Source: Endozoicomonas sp. (GTDB lineage Bacteria > Pseudomonadota > Gammaproteobacteria > Pseudomonadales > Endozoicomonadaceae). From it: a stretch of 34,925 nucleotides of DNA. The notes below the pieces were generated by a model that saw only the letters and a list, made by a program, of their open reading frames with translations, was not told where the DNA came from and ran no database searches. Positions 9,870 to 20,194 of the stretch are shown piece by piece (the first letter of the stretch is position 1; every line of letters begins with the position of its first letter). The DNA lies in assembly GCA_024509075.1 (NCBI GenBank), contig JAKROC010000013.1, positions 1 through 34,925 of the forward strand, given 5' to 3'. The position numbers and the translations under genes are program-made.

Positions 9870-11585
9870 TCACGGCGTCAGGAAAAAGTCGCGATGTGAT
9901 GGTTTTGTTTGAGACTGCAGCCGCTTGAGTGGTTTGGTCTGACGACTACTGGATGGTGCATGCGCTAGCTCACACTCGGCGAGACTCGCACTCGCCCCCT
10001 GGTGGTCCTGCTCAGAGGCCTTGGCCAGACTTTTCTGTGCCTTTTGCGGATTCATGTTGAATCCCTCTCCTTGCCCGCAACTTTCCCCCACTTTGCACAA
10101 GGCATCAGTACACTCTTGCTGATGCCCGGCAGGGCTAAGATTCAGCCCTTCGGCTTGACGCTTGATACTCAGTTGGTATTGGTGACACTTGGCGGCACCC
10201 TCTTTCGCCTCCTGGTGCCCTTGTCTGGCGGCCTTGGCAAACCACGCCAGTGCCTTGGTCACATCTATAGGGATACCCTGAGCTTGCCGGTACATTTCCC
10301 CCAGTTTGAACTGGGCGTCAGCGAGCCCTTGCTCAGCCGCTTTTTCAAAATGGAAGCGCGCCTTGGCAAGGTCGTGAAATTGCCCTTCGGATTGACACTT
10401 GAGGCCGAGCTGGTAATGGGCCCTGGGGCAGTTTCTGGCAGCAGCTTTTTGGTAATAGTGCATGGTCAGTGTAATGTTTTTTTCTAAACCATTGGGGCCG
10501 TTTTCGTAAATGCGAGCCAATTGCAAGCAGGCCCTTGGATCTCCAAGTCCCGCGCATCTGGCTAGCATCTCCATGGCCTGATTCCGGTTCTCTTCGTGCC
10601 AGTAAATATGGGCTAGTGTAAGCATGGCTTCAACACTGTGCCGGTTTGCGGCTCTTAACAATAGCTCCATCGCTTGCGGTTTCTTTTCTGCTGCAGCGTC
10701 TGATTTGAGATAAAACAAGGCCAGACAAACCTGAGCTTCGGGGAACTGCTGGTTGGCTGCTTTTTGCAACATTTCATGAGCCATGGCGGGATCTATCGCT
10801 ACATGGAGGCCACGCCAATACAAGGTGCCGAGCTTGCACTGAGCCATCGCAGAACCCTTTTGCGCTCCTCTGTGCAGAAGGTCGAGAGCCTTGGGTATGT
10901 CTTTGATTTGTACATCGTCATCATCCCCGCAGTAAAGGCGGCCAAGCAGTCCCATCGCATCGCAATGATCCTGGGCAGCGGCTTTTTTCAACCATTCAAT
11001 CGCCAGCTTATTGCATTTATCCACACCATTACCGTAATAGTGCATGTGACCAAGCGCTGACTGGGCATCGCTGAGATTCTGATCTGCCGCCTTACGTAAC
11101 CACGCGTAACCTTGGGATATATTTTTTGAGGTTGCGATACCGGCCACGCATGATTGACCTATGTAATACTGACCCCAGGGATCAGTGGCACCGTGTTGAG
11201 CGAGCATCAGTGCCAGTTTAAAGTGCCGATTCTTTGCTGCCAGGGCAAAAGGGGTGTGGGCGTGAGCGCAATCAGCATCCACGCGAGCGCCGCGCGAAAG
11301 CAGCGCTGAGACCTGCTCGTATTCACCCTTGCGGGCGCTCTCAATCATTTGTGTTCGCCAATCCCGAGGCAGTGGCAACTCGATATTCAACGAAGTAATG
11401 ACCCGGCGCCCTACCGGGCAAGTGAGATGTGCAGCGCCCCAGGTGTAAATGCATTTGCTATGAAAGCGATGGCGACAGGGCATAGCATATACCAACGGTT
11501 GTCTTGAATGGGACAGACTACCAAGGCAAATAGGGCATTGACTTTCCGGTTTGGGAGGTGGTGAATTGTGTGGTAGCGCGTTCAT
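9870..11585 (-). CDS. RING-ankyrin-Sel1 repeat protein (candidate ubiquitin-ligase-like protein)
   Basis: The product has 571 residues. The N-terminal RING-H2-like finger has ligands C17, C20, C37, H39, H42, C45 and C56, but the eighth position is Gly59 (CPVG where CPxC is expected). Residues about 75-130 look like one or two ankyrin repeats (SALLSRGARVDAD, TPFALAAKNRHFKLAL). Residues about 135-420 carry a run of Sel1-type repeats (AQSALGHMHYYGNGV, AQCKLGTLYWRG, AQFKLGEMYRQAQG), and two degenerate ones may follow. The tail is Ser/Lys-rich. I chose the ATG at 11585 over a GTG at 11594 because TGAGG lies just upstream of it. RING plus Sel1 in a bacterium suggests a protein acting on host ubiquitin pathways, but no secretion signal can be proven from sequence alone. 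The ORF is intact. Confidence 0.85.
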   Translation of the reverse strand: MNALPHNSPPPKPESQCPICLGSLSHSRQPLVYAMPCRHRFHSKCIYTWGAAHLTCPVGRRVITSLNIELPLPRDWRTQMIESARKGEYEQVSALLSRGARVDADCAHAHTPFALAAKNRHFKLALMLAQHGATDPWGQYYIGQSCVAGIATSKNISQGYAWLRKAADQNLSDAQSALGHMHYYGNGVDKCNKLAIEWLKKAAAQDHCDAMGLLGRLYCGDDDDVQIKDIPKALDLLHRGAQKGSAMAQCKLGTLYWRGLHVAIDPAMAHEMLQKAANQQFPEAQVCLALFYLKSDAAAEKKPQAMELLLRAANRHSVEAMLTLAHIYWHEENRNQAMEMLARCAGLGDPRACLQLARIYENGPNGLEKNITLTMHYYQKAAARNCPRAHYQLGLKCQSEGQFHDLAKARFHFEKAAEQGLADAQFKLGEMYRQAQGIPIDVTKALAWFAKAARQGHQEAKEGAAKCHQYQLSIKRQAEGLNLSPAGHQQECTDALCKVGESCGQGEGFNMNPQKAQKSLAKASEQDHQGASASLAECELAHAPSSSRQTKPLKRLQSQTKPSHRDFFLTP

Positions 11586-11797
11586 TGGCCTCACTTAGAT
11601 TTATCATCAATTTATCATCAGACGTGAAAACTCTTAGACCAGCCTCGTGCACCAATTATCCTCTGGTGAAACAAAAAATCTGATTGCCAGGCACTTTTTT
11701 TTCCGGGCACTTCTTTTTTCTACTGCTCAGACATTATTCATTTTTTGTGATCCTGCTTTCGTGCACCCCGAGCAAGGCAGAAAGGACTTGGATGGAC

Positions 11798-12243
11798 TCA
11801 ATCGGCAAAATCAGAATTTGCTTTCGGTACAACTTTCTGAGGGCACTTGAGGAAGGTAGTCAAGCCTCCCATTAGTGCGGACACCGGGCCACCAACTATG
11901 TAGACCATGATGTAGACCATGATCAAACCAGCGTGTTTAGCAGCGATGCCTCGGCCGAGGCACGAGTGAGAAAGCCTTTCGGGTCACGGTAGCAATCGCC
12001 GGGTTCAGCCTGATAAACACGCTTGCCACTGAACCGGCTGGCACCACTGACTGGCCCGGCAAAAATGGCGATTTCGGCTTGTTCAATGATGGCCTGATCC
12101 AGCTTCGGAGTTGTTTTGACAATGCCCTGACACTCAAATGTGGCATCGAGTCTCAGCGCTGCCGCCGCCCGACTGAGAATGCCGTAGGCCAGTGCGCAGT
12201 GTGCCACGCCACAAGGGCAAGCGGTCACAATCACAGCATTCAT
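11798..12243 (-). pseudogene. fruA: decayed fructose PTS transporter fruA (EIIB remnant plus EIIC tail)
   Basis: The ORF 12243-11923 encodes 106 residues resembling a fructose EIIB domain: VTACPCGVAH carries the phospho-acceptor Cys motif, followed by SRFSGKRVYQA. Immediately after its stop, in another frame (11922-11798), the sequence encodes MVYIVGGPVSALMGGLTTFL, which looks like the last membrane helix of fructose EIIC. Nearly all of the EIIC domain is therefore missing, with a frame change at the junction. A 12-base tandem repeat (ATGGTCTACATC/A) marks that junction. The permease cannot be functional as read. It lies downstream of fruK, in the usual fruBKA order. Confidence 0.75.
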
Positions 12244-12276
12244 GACTAACCACTAACCCTACATTGCTTCGCAGAT

Positions 12277-13224
12277 CTACAACGACGCCCCGAGCAACTT
12301 TGCCGGGATTTGTTTGGCCAGATCGTCTACCAGCTGCCGGTCAGGTACGCCCACATCAGTGCTGCTGACCGCCAGGGCTGACAGTGCTGTGGCCATCGCC
12401 AGGGTGTCGGTAGGCTCAAGGCTCAGGCTGAGGCCGTGGCACATACCGGCAACCAGCGTATCACCAGCACCGACAGTGCTGACTATCTGTACACTTGGCG
12501 GCGTGGCACGATACCAGCAGTGATGGTGGTACCATAGTACTCTTTTTTCACCCCGGGAGATCACCACATGGTCAATGCCTGTGGCAGCCAGACGGTCACC
12601 TGCAGCCATTAGCTCTGCCTCGGAGTTGAGTGCCTTGCCGGCCCACTGGGACAGCTCTTCCTCGTTGGGTTTTACCAGCCACGGGCGCGCCGCCAATCCC
12701 GCACTCAGGGCGGCACCACTGGTATCGAGAACCACCTTTTTGCCCTGGTCGCGCAATGATTGTAGCCACTGCCTGAAGATTTCAGTCGGCAAGCCTTGTG
12801 GCAGACTGCCGGCCACCACGATCAACTCAAAGGATTGTGCCAGCGAGGCCAGCTGGGCAACGAAACGTTCAATAGCCTCATCAGTGACAAAAATTCCCGG
12901 AAAATTGAGGTCGGTCACCCGCCGTGACTGCTCAACCAGTTTGATATTCTGACGATTGGCACCAGATACCCGGACAAAAGCATCGATGATGCCATGTTGG
13001 GCAAACAGTTCCACGAAGCGATCCTGATTGTCTATGCCCAGCAGGCCGGTGACTGTCACCGGGTGGCCCAAGTCATTGAGCACTCTGGCCACATTGATAC
13101 CTTTACCTGCCGCGTGGACGTTGCTGTTGCCAATCAGATTCACGCCTCCAGGCTCCAGCGTGTCCAGTTGGGCAGTCATATCCAGCGCCGGGTTCAGGGT
13201 TACCGTCAATACTGGCTCGGTCAC
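12277..13224 (-). CDS. fruK: 1-phosphofructokinase
   Basis: FruK phosphorylates fructose-1-phosphate to fructose-1,6-bisphosphate. The product has 315 residues (E. coli 312) and belongs to the PfkB/ribokinase family. It opens with VTLNPALDMT, has the HAAGKGINVARVL sugar-binding segment, and ends with the catalytic motif VGAGDTLVAG with D255. The GTG start at 13224 overlaps the stop of the fruB remnant by 4 bases, so the operon arrangement is preserved. The frame is intact although both neighbouring PTS genes are broken. If no other fructose PTS exists in the genome its substrate supply is unclear. Confidence 0.92.
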   Translation of the reverse strand: MTEPVLTVTLNPALDMTAQLDTLEPGGVNLIGNSNVHAAGKGINVARVLNDLGHPVTVTGLLGIDNQDRFVELFAQHGIIDAFVRVSGANRQNIKLVEQSRRVTDLNFPGIFVTDEAIERFVAQLASLAQSFELIVVAGSLPQGLPTEIFRQWLQSLRDQGKKVVLDTSGAALSAGLAARPWLVKPNEEELSQWAGKALNSEAELMAAGDRLAATGIDHVVISRGEKRVLWYHHHCWYRATPPSVQIVSTVGAGDTLVAGMCHGLSLSLEPTDTLAMATALSALAVSSTDVGVPDRQLVDDLAKQIPAKLLGASL

Positions 13225-13463
13225 AGTTGTTCTCCAAGGCCGGCATCAATAGCGGTTTTAAGGGCCTTCAGCACTGCATCGCTGCCGTCGCCTTCCACCA
13301 CAAACGTTACTTTGCTGCCGGCGTGGACACCAAGCCCCATGAGGTTGGCCAGCACCCTTACCACGTTGCGTTCGGCCAGCAGTGTGGCCAAAGTAGTGAT
13401 GGCTGTCTGTTTGTCCGGTGCCGACTGGCCCATGAGGATTTCAGTATCAGCGATTATTAGCAT
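13221..13463 (-). pseudogene. fruB: internally deleted fruB (EIIA start fused to HPr end)
   Basis: This 80-residue ORF has two recognisable pieces. Residues 1-35 (MLIIADTEILMGQSAPDKQ...) match the start of a fructose EIIA domain. Residues about 36-80 (LMGLGVHAGSKVTF, ALKTAIDAGLGE) match the C-terminal half of an HPr domain. The EIIA active-site His and the HPr His15 region are both missing. An E. coli-type FruB has about 376 residues, so roughly 300 are gone, yet the frame is kept. It cannot transfer phosphate as read. An upstream in-frame extension to 13496 lacks homology. Confidence 0.7.
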
Positions 13464-13480
13464 AAAACGACCGCCGCATA

Positions 13481-13499
13481 ATTGTGACCAATGCACAAT
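13481..13499. promoter_or_regulatory. inverted repeat upstream of fru operon
   Basis: ATTGTG and CACAAT are separated by 7 bases, just upstream of the fruB remnant. It resembles a CRP site but the spacing between half-sites is one base short, so I leave it as an unassigned operator candidate. Confidence 0.25.
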
Positions 13500-13671
13500 G
13501 GGTAGCTAAATCAAGCAAAAATTAACACGACAACTGATCATTAAAAATAGCTGAAGTTGTGGCAAAAGAGTTGATAATTTGTGCCAGTGAAAAGTCAATT
13601 CGGAGACTGATGCCGCCAGAGAGTTTCATGTTTCTGCCAGGAAGGCAATTAGTATAAAATCACTGTCTTTT

Positions 13672-13797
13672 ATATTCATCACCTTTCAAGCTGCTACTTT
13701 GTTGGCTGCATTCATGCTCTTTAGGAGACAAATACTCGAAGGGCACAAGGGCTTCGCTCAATTGCCGCCGCGTAGCAACATGAAATCCATTGGGTAT
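13672..13797 (-). repeat. MITE-like dispersed repeat, copy 2
   Basis: Relative to copy 5 it is inverted. It begins with ATATTCATCACCTTTCAAG (equivalent to ATACCCGTCGCCTTTCAAG) and ends with CATGAAATCCATTGGGTAT. It is 126 bp and lacks the central GGGTGCCGGGAGC segment. It lies in the 566-base gap between fruB and the tandem-RING gene. I see no coding sequence in the rest of that gap. Confidence 0.85.
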
Positions 13798-14029
13798 ATT
13801 TCTTGAAAGTTGCAGGGAAGAACCCGGCCAAGCGACTGCAAGAGAACCTGGTGCCTCAGTGCAGTGCAGCTGGTTGTTCAACGAAAGATACTCTTGTTGT
13901 GTCTGAACTCAGCGAAGCAGGATCTGTCCAATTAAGTGAAAAGTATTCGTGAGATGGCCAGCGTGCCTGGCAGGGCAGGGATTTTCGGTGATGCACTCCG
14001 GCGTTGTGGGCCAATGGACGGAATTGAAA

Positions 14030-14791
14030 ATGAATGAACTGACGCGCACCAGTGGTATGCCACTTGGCCAGCAGCCACAGTACCAGCCTTGTCGTCGGGC
14101 CTTCGACTCCGGCTTGAGATCGGTGACCATACCTGGTTGCCGGCTTACTCTCAGTGTGCGCATCCCATCCGAGGCTTTTTTACCAAGCTCAGATTGCCCC
14201 ACTTTGAACAAGGTTTCTGCCGAAAGAGTAGTCAATCACCCGGCATCGGCTGGTGATGATCGTGAATGTGCTATCTGTCTGGCTGCATTGTCTGCTCCCC
14301 CAAAAGAAGTCTCGGTAACCCATTGCCATCACCGGTTTCACACCCGCTGCCTGAACTTGTCGCTTTCTTTTAACTCGGGCTGTCCGGCCTGTAAAACGCC
14401 CCTGTCAGAACAAACCATTGCGCCTGTTAATATCGACAGGAGTGCGCCTGTCAATCTGGAAAACTGTTCCATTTGTATGGATGTTCTGGACAGCCGGGCG
14501 GCTGTGGTTTTAACAGTATGTGATTGTGCCTTTCACTACCGCTGTCTGATGCAGTGGTTGACTCGAGAGTCGGTGTGCCCATCCTGCCATGCAGTTCTGG
14601 TGGAACAGACTGCTCCCCCAGAAGTTGCCGATTGCGAGGATTCTGCCAGCTTCCAACAGGTGATGGAGGTTATGGACAAAATATTGGCGGAATTTTATGT
14701 ATCAGATGACAGGCGCCAGGAAGCAAGTGTAGACCAGGGTTCGTCCTGCGTCAGCGGTTCACAGGTGAATGGCAAAAATTTGGCTCAGTAA
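14030..14791 (+). CDS. tandem RING-finger protein (candidate ubiquitin-ligase-like protein)
   Basis: With the ATG at 14030 the product has 253 residues; GTG 13949 and ATG 13991 are alternative in-frame starts. There are two RING-type fingers. The first has ligands C80, C83, C99, H101, H104, C107, C118 and C121 (CAICL...CHHRFHTRC...CPAC), a regular RING-H2. The second has C146, C149, C164, C166, H169, C172, C183 and C186 (CSICM...CDCAFHYRC...CPSC), with Cys and His exchanged relative to RING-H2 but all eight ligand positions filled. The remaining sequence is Ser/Pro-rich or acidic and unrecognised, and there are no membrane segments. Bacterial RING proteins are rare and usually host-directed. 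This, with the RING-Sel1 gene nearby, suggests a shared effector-like origin, but that is an inference. Confidence 0.82.
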   Translation: MNELTRTSGMPLGQQPQYQPCRRAFDSGLRSVTIPGCRLTLSVRIPSEAFLPSSDCPTLNKVSAERVVNHPASAGDDRECAICLAALSAPPKEVSVTHCHHRFHTRCLNLSLSFNSGCPACKTPLSEQTIAPVNIDRSAPVNLENCSICMDVLDSRAAVVLTVCDCAFHYRCLMQWLTRESVCPSCHAVLVEQTAPPEVADCEDSASFQQVMEVMDKILAEFYVSDDRRQEASVDQGSSCVSGSQVNGKNLAQ

Positions 14792-14833
14792 AGGATTGAT
14801 GGTGGCAGCGAGCTTCAGCGCAAATGGCGATAT

Positions 14834-14993
14834 ATACCCAAAGGATTTCAAGTTGATTCGAGGCGGCAAATGAGCGAAGCCTTTATGTCCTCGGGTGCCG
14901 GGAGCATAGAAATACTATTTGACCGGGGGGAACGAATACCCTAAAGGGCACAAATGCAGCCAACAATGCAGCAGTTTGAAAGGCGACGAGTAT
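14834..14993 (+). repeat. MITE-like dispersed repeat, copy 3
   Basis: This 160-bp copy starts ATACCCAAAGGATTTCAAG and ends TTTGAAAGGCGACGAGTAT. It contains GGGTGCCGGGAGCATAG and AATACCCTAAAGGGCACA but lacks the first CCTTCGGGTATTT arm. It lies between the tandem-RING gene and cydD. Confidence 0.9.
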
Positions 14994-15151
14994 AAATTGA
15001 CTCACCCCACTTCACTGTTAATGCCTGGTTGCCAGATGACCAAGCGTTAACGGCAGTGATTTTGCCTGAAAATACCACACTACGCGCGTGGTTAGTGCTG
15101 AATGACTTAGGTACAATGCCCCGGTCAAGTCACCAGCCGGGGAGATGGCAA

Positions 15152-16978
15152 ATGAGCCAGATTACGCAAAAGCAGGCTTATCGCTGGTTGTTAGTACAGA
15201 TTAAGCCAGCTCGATTCTGGTTGCTGGCATCGCTGATATTAGGTGTGCTCAGTGGGGTATTGCTGATTATTCAGGCTTCGGTTATGGCTCGAATGATTCA
15301 CCGTCTGGTGATGGAAGATACCCTGCCTGATGAGCTGTCCGGTGCAATTTTCCAGGTGCTGGCTTTGGTTATTGCCCGGGGTCTGTGCACCTGGGGGCGC
15401 GAGTTCACCGGGTTTCGGGCGGGAGCCTGTGTTCGGGTGTCGGTGCGTGCCATGCTGCTGGATAAGCTTAACATCCTCGGTCCGCTGTTGATTGCTGAGC
15501 GCCCGGCGGGCAGTTGGTCTGCCATTGCGGTAGAGCAGGTGGAGGAGTTACAGGCATTTGTGGCCAAATACCTGCCCCAAATGGCATTGGCGGGGATGAT
15601 CCCGGCCATCATGCTGGCGGTTGCCTTTCCCGAAAGTTGGGTGGTAGGTGTGATCTTTCTGGTGACTGCCCCACTGATCCCGGTCTTCATGATCCTGGTG
15701 GGCCTGAAGGCAGCGGAGGCTAATCGGCGGAATTTTCAGGCATTATCAAGGCTTGGTGGTTTCTTTCTCGACCGTATACAAGGGTTGGAGACACTGCGCC
15801 TGTTCCAGCGCACCAGTTTTGCCCGCAAGCAGTTGGTCAATGCCAGTGAGGACTTTCGCGTTAAAACCATGCAGGTATTGCGGCTGGCCTTTTTGTCATC
15901 AACGGTGCTGGAGTTTTTTGCCTCAGTCTCTATTGCTGTGGTGGCGGTGTTCCTTGGTATGACGTTTCTTGGTCATATCACGTTCGGCGGTACGGTGTCG
16001 TTGTACACCGGCCTGTTTCTGCTGTTGTTGGCACCGGACTATTATCAGCCTTTGCGCGAACTGGGAACCCATTACCATGCTAAAGCCAAGGCAGTTGCTG
16101 CCACGGAGGAGATTCTTGAGTTACTCCAGCGACCTGAGCCGCAGGAACATCGTGGGCAATTGTCGTACCCGGTGGGTCAGCCCTTGCGAATTGCCGTCAA
16201 TGATCTGTGTGTCAGTGCCCGGATTGTTGTCGGAACACCAGAAAGCCCGGCCGAAGACCATTCAGCCAGTAAACAACATCTGTTGCTTGATAAACTGTCG
16301 TTCACCATTGAGCCGGGCAGTCGGGTTGGCATAATTGGTCGCAGTGGTGCCGGTAAGTCAACGCTGATCAATACCTTGATGGGATTTTGGCAATACCAGG
16401 GTGATATTGTCCTGGCTGGGCAGGCTCTGTCTGATACCAATCTGTCCAGCTGGCGTCAACAGATTGCCTGGCTTGGGCAGCAGCCATTGATTATCCACGG
16501 AACGCTGTATGACAACATTGCCTTTGGTCGCCCGGTTCCAAGGGTGCAATGCCTGGACGCTCTGGAGCGGGCACAGGGCATGGATATTCTTGCCCGGTTG
16601 CCCGCTGGTCTTGACAGTGTCCTCAAAGAGCAAGGTGGTAACCTGTCGGTGGGGCAGGCGCAACGAGTTGCCCTGGCGCGGGCGCTGCTGACACCGGTGA
16701 GCCTGTTGATGCTGGATGAACCGACTGCCAGTCTGGATACCGTCAGCGAAGGTTTGGTCAACGCCGCTCTGGACACTATTCCTTCTGACTGCACGGTGTT
16801 GACCATTACCCACCGGCTCAATCAGCTTGATAACATGGATCAGATCCTGCTGCTGGATAAAGGACGTTTGGTAGCCAACGGGTCGCCATCGGTGCTGGCC
16901 AGGCACAGTGCTCCTTATCAGCAATTCATCAACAAGCTTGGTGAACAGGAGACAACAGTGAGAGTTGCCAGTGCGTGA
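15152..16978 (+). CDS. cydD: cytochrome bd assembly ABC exporter subunit CydD
   Basis: CydD forms with CydC an inner-membrane ABC exporter of cysteine/glutathione (and reported to bind haem) needed to assemble cytochrome bd. The product has 608 residues (E. coli 588): six membrane helices in the N-terminal half, then a nucleotide-binding domain with Walker A GRSGAGKST (K402), signature LSVGQAQR and Walker B LLMLDEPTASLD. I chose ATG 15152 because GGGGAG sits 7 bases upstream; the frame is open further back to 15029 without homology. cydC overlaps its end. No cydAB genes are in the window. Confidence 0.95.
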   Translation: MSQITQKQAYRWLLVQIKPARFWLLASLILGVLSGVLLIIQASVMARMIHRLVMEDTLPDELSGAIFQVLALVIARGLCTWGREFTGFRAGACVRVSVRAMLLDKLNILGPLLIAERPAGSWSAIAVEQVEELQAFVAKYLPQMALAGMIPAIMLAVAFPESWVVGVIFLVTAPLIPVFMILVGLKAAEANRRNFQALSRLGGFFLDRIQGLETLRLFQRTSFARKQLVNASEDFRVKTMQVLRLAFLSSTVLEFFASVSIAVVAVFLGMTFLGHITFGGTVSLYTGLFLLLLAPDYYQPLRELGTHYHAKAKAVAATEEILELLQRPEPQEHRGQLSYPVGQPLRIAVNDLCVSARIVVGTPESPAEDHSASKQHLLLDKLSFTIEPGSRVGIIGRSGAGKSTLINTLMGFWQYQGDIVLAGQALSDTNLSSWRQQIAWLGQQPLIIHGTLYDNIAFGRPVPRVQCLDALERAQGMDILARLPAGLDSVLKEQGGNLSVGQAQRVALARALLTPVSLLMLDEPTASLDTVSEGLVNAALDTIPSDCTVLTITHRLNQLDNMDQILLLDKGRLVANGSPSVLARHSAPYQQFINKLGEQETTVRVASA

Positions 16979-18674
16979 TTTATGGCCATTTTTGAAGTTA
17001 TACCGCCAGCGTCCGGGTATGCTCTGGCTTGGCATTGTGCTGACCATCCTGACCCTGCTGGCCAGTCTTGGCCTGCTTACGCTGTCGGGCTGGTTTATTA
17101 CTGCCTCTGCTATTGCCGGATTGAATGCGGCTACTGCGCATAGTTTTAACTTTTTCACTCCGGGTGCAGGTGTGCGCGGCTTTTCCATCGCTCGCACAGC
17201 TGCCCGCTACGCTGAACGACTGGTGAGTCACGATGCTACCTTTCGCCTGCTTTCAAGCCTGCGCAGCTGGTTTTTTGCCCGACTGATCCCGATCTCCCGT
17301 CAGCAGCTCGGGCAGTATCGTCAGGGTGAACTCCTCGATCGGCTGGTGGCTGATATTGACGCCCTTGATCAACTCTACCTGCGCTTGCTCAGCCCGTTGC
17401 TGGCGGCAATCACAGTGACCGGACTGTTTTGCCTGTTTCTCGCTTTTTTCAGTGTCAAGATAGCCCTGGTGGTGTTGGCGATCATGACGCTCTGGATTGT
17501 CTCCATGCCTGTGCTGTTTTACATCCTGGGGCGCAAAACCGGGGAGTCCATGGGCAAGCGCCAGGCAGAGTTGCGCCAGCAAATGCTGGACTACCTTCAG
17601 GGTATGGCTGAGCAGCAAATTTACGCCAGTGATATTCGCACTCGGACTGCCATTGCCCATAGCGAGCAGCAGCTGATCCGTGATCAGGGGCGGATGGCAG
17701 CCCTGGAAGGGCTCGGTTCAGCTCTGTTTGTTTTTGGCTCTGGTGCCAGCGCCCTGCTGGTGTTGTACATCGGCAGTGGCCAGCTTCACAGCGGTCTGTT
17801 CAGTGGGCCGGTGCTGGTGATGATGGTCTTTGCTGTGCTGGCCAGTTTTGAAGCGCTGATGCCGTTGCCCATTGCCTTTCAGTTTCTCAGTCATACTCGC
17901 CATGCTGCCAGCCGACTACGCCAGGTAGTTAACTCGACTGTGGTGGTATTTCCTGAAGCGCCATCAGGACATCCCGTGACTGGAGCCATTTCTTTTGCCA
18001 GTGTCGGCTGCGGCTACGAGGAAGATCTGCCAATTATAAATCAGTTGTCGTTAAATATTGATGCCGGTCGTCGTATAGCTTTGCTCGGCAAAACCGGGTG
18101 TGGCAAATCCACCCTGATTCGGCTGTTAAGCCGTACCCTGGAGCCATCCTGTGGCAGTGTCAAGCTTGATGGTCACGATATTCAGCGGTTTGCAGAGCAA
18201 GAGCTGTTCCAGGCTATTACGTTCGTACCGCAAAAAACGCACGTGTTCAGCGCCACGCTGCGGGAAAATCTGCAACTGGCCGCACCTGATGCCGACGATG
18301 AGTTGTTGCAGCGAGTAATTCGCCAGTGTGGTCTGGATAGTCTGGCAGTTGCCCGCGACGGTGCAGCTAATCTGTTGGAAACCTGGCTGGGGCAGGGCGG
18401 CATTGCTTTGTCGGGGGGGGAGCAGCGACGTCTGGCCATTGCTCGCGCCATGCTGAAACCGGCTCCGGTACTGGTGCTGGATGAGCCGGGCGAAGGATTG
18501 GACCAACACAGCGAAAAGGTATTGATGAAGACCCTTCTTGAGGCATTTAAAGACAGTACGGTTATTATGATTACGCACAAAACGGTGGTGCTTGCACTGA
18601 TGGACGACGTCTATCGGATGGAAAATGGCTCTTTAACGAAAGTCGCTGACAGTTCACCGGCAGCAACTCCATAA
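16971..18674 (+). CDS. cydC: cytochrome bd assembly ABC exporter subunit CydC
   Basis: This is the partner half-transporter of CydD. With the GTG at 16971 the product is 567 residues (E. coli 573), beginning MRDLWPFLKLY like the E. coli MRALLPYLALY; a TTG at 16965 is also in frame. The membrane domain includes LLTLSGWFITASAIAG and RYAERLVSHDATFR. The ATPase domain has GKTGCGKST (K379), LSGGEQRRLAIARA and LVLDEPGEGLD. It overlaps cydD by 8 bases, which suggests translational coupling. The eno promoter lies in the 207-base gap that follows. Confidence 0.95.
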   Translation: MRDLWPFLKLYRQRPGMLWLGIVLTILTLLASLGLLTLSGWFITASAIAGLNAATAHSFNFFTPGAGVRGFSIARTAARYAERLVSHDATFRLLSSLRSWFFARLIPISRQQLGQYRQGELLDRLVADIDALDQLYLRLLSPLLAAITVTGLFCLFLAFFSVKIALVVLAIMTLWIVSMPVLFYILGRKTGESMGKRQAELRQQMLDYLQGMAEQQIYASDIRTRTAIAHSEQQLIRDQGRMAALEGLGSALFVFGSGASALLVLYIGSGQLHSGLFSGPVLVMMVFAVLASFEALMPLPIAFQFLSHTRHAASRLRQVVNSTVVVFPEAPSGHPVTGAISFASVGCGYEEDLPIINQLSLNIDAGRRIALLGKTGCGKSTLIRLLSRTLEPSCGSVKLDGHDIQRFAEQELFQAITFVPQKTHVFSATLRENLQLAAPDADDELLQRVIRQCGLDSLAVARDGAANLLETWLGQGGIALSGGEQRRLAIARAMLKPAPVLVLDEPGEGLDQHSEKVLMKTLLEAFKDSTVIMITHKTVVLALMDDVYRMENGSLTKVADSSPAATP

Positions 18675-18768
18675 CAGGTATTAACGGGTCATAAGGCTTG
18701 GAGCGCAAGAGAAAACAAATGTTCACGCGGGGTGGCTGTTGCGTAAACGTCAGTTCGGTTGTAAGTCT

Positions 18769-18796
18769 TTGACAGGTAACTTTCCGATGGTATAGT
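18769..18796 (+). promoter_or_regulatory. sigma70-type promoter of eno
   Basis: A perfect -35 TTGACA (18769-18774) is followed after 16 bases by TATAGT (18791-18796). Transcription would start near 18803, about 80 bases before the eno ATG. It would give eno its own transcript now that it is separated from pyrG-kdsA. Confidence 0.7.
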
Positions 18797-18851
18797 TGCC
18801 GCTCCCGAAGCCAAACCTGACGGCCGTTCGTTTTTCTTACTTTTCACTTGA

Positions 18852-20174
<1,323 letters not shown>

Positions 20175-20194
20175 TAAAACATCGTTGTGAACAA

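Noticed and set aside
13481-13499. CRP site upstream of the fru operon
   Set aside because: The half-sites ATTGTG and CACAAT are one base too close for the CRP consensus spacing, so it is kept only as an unassigned inverted repeat.
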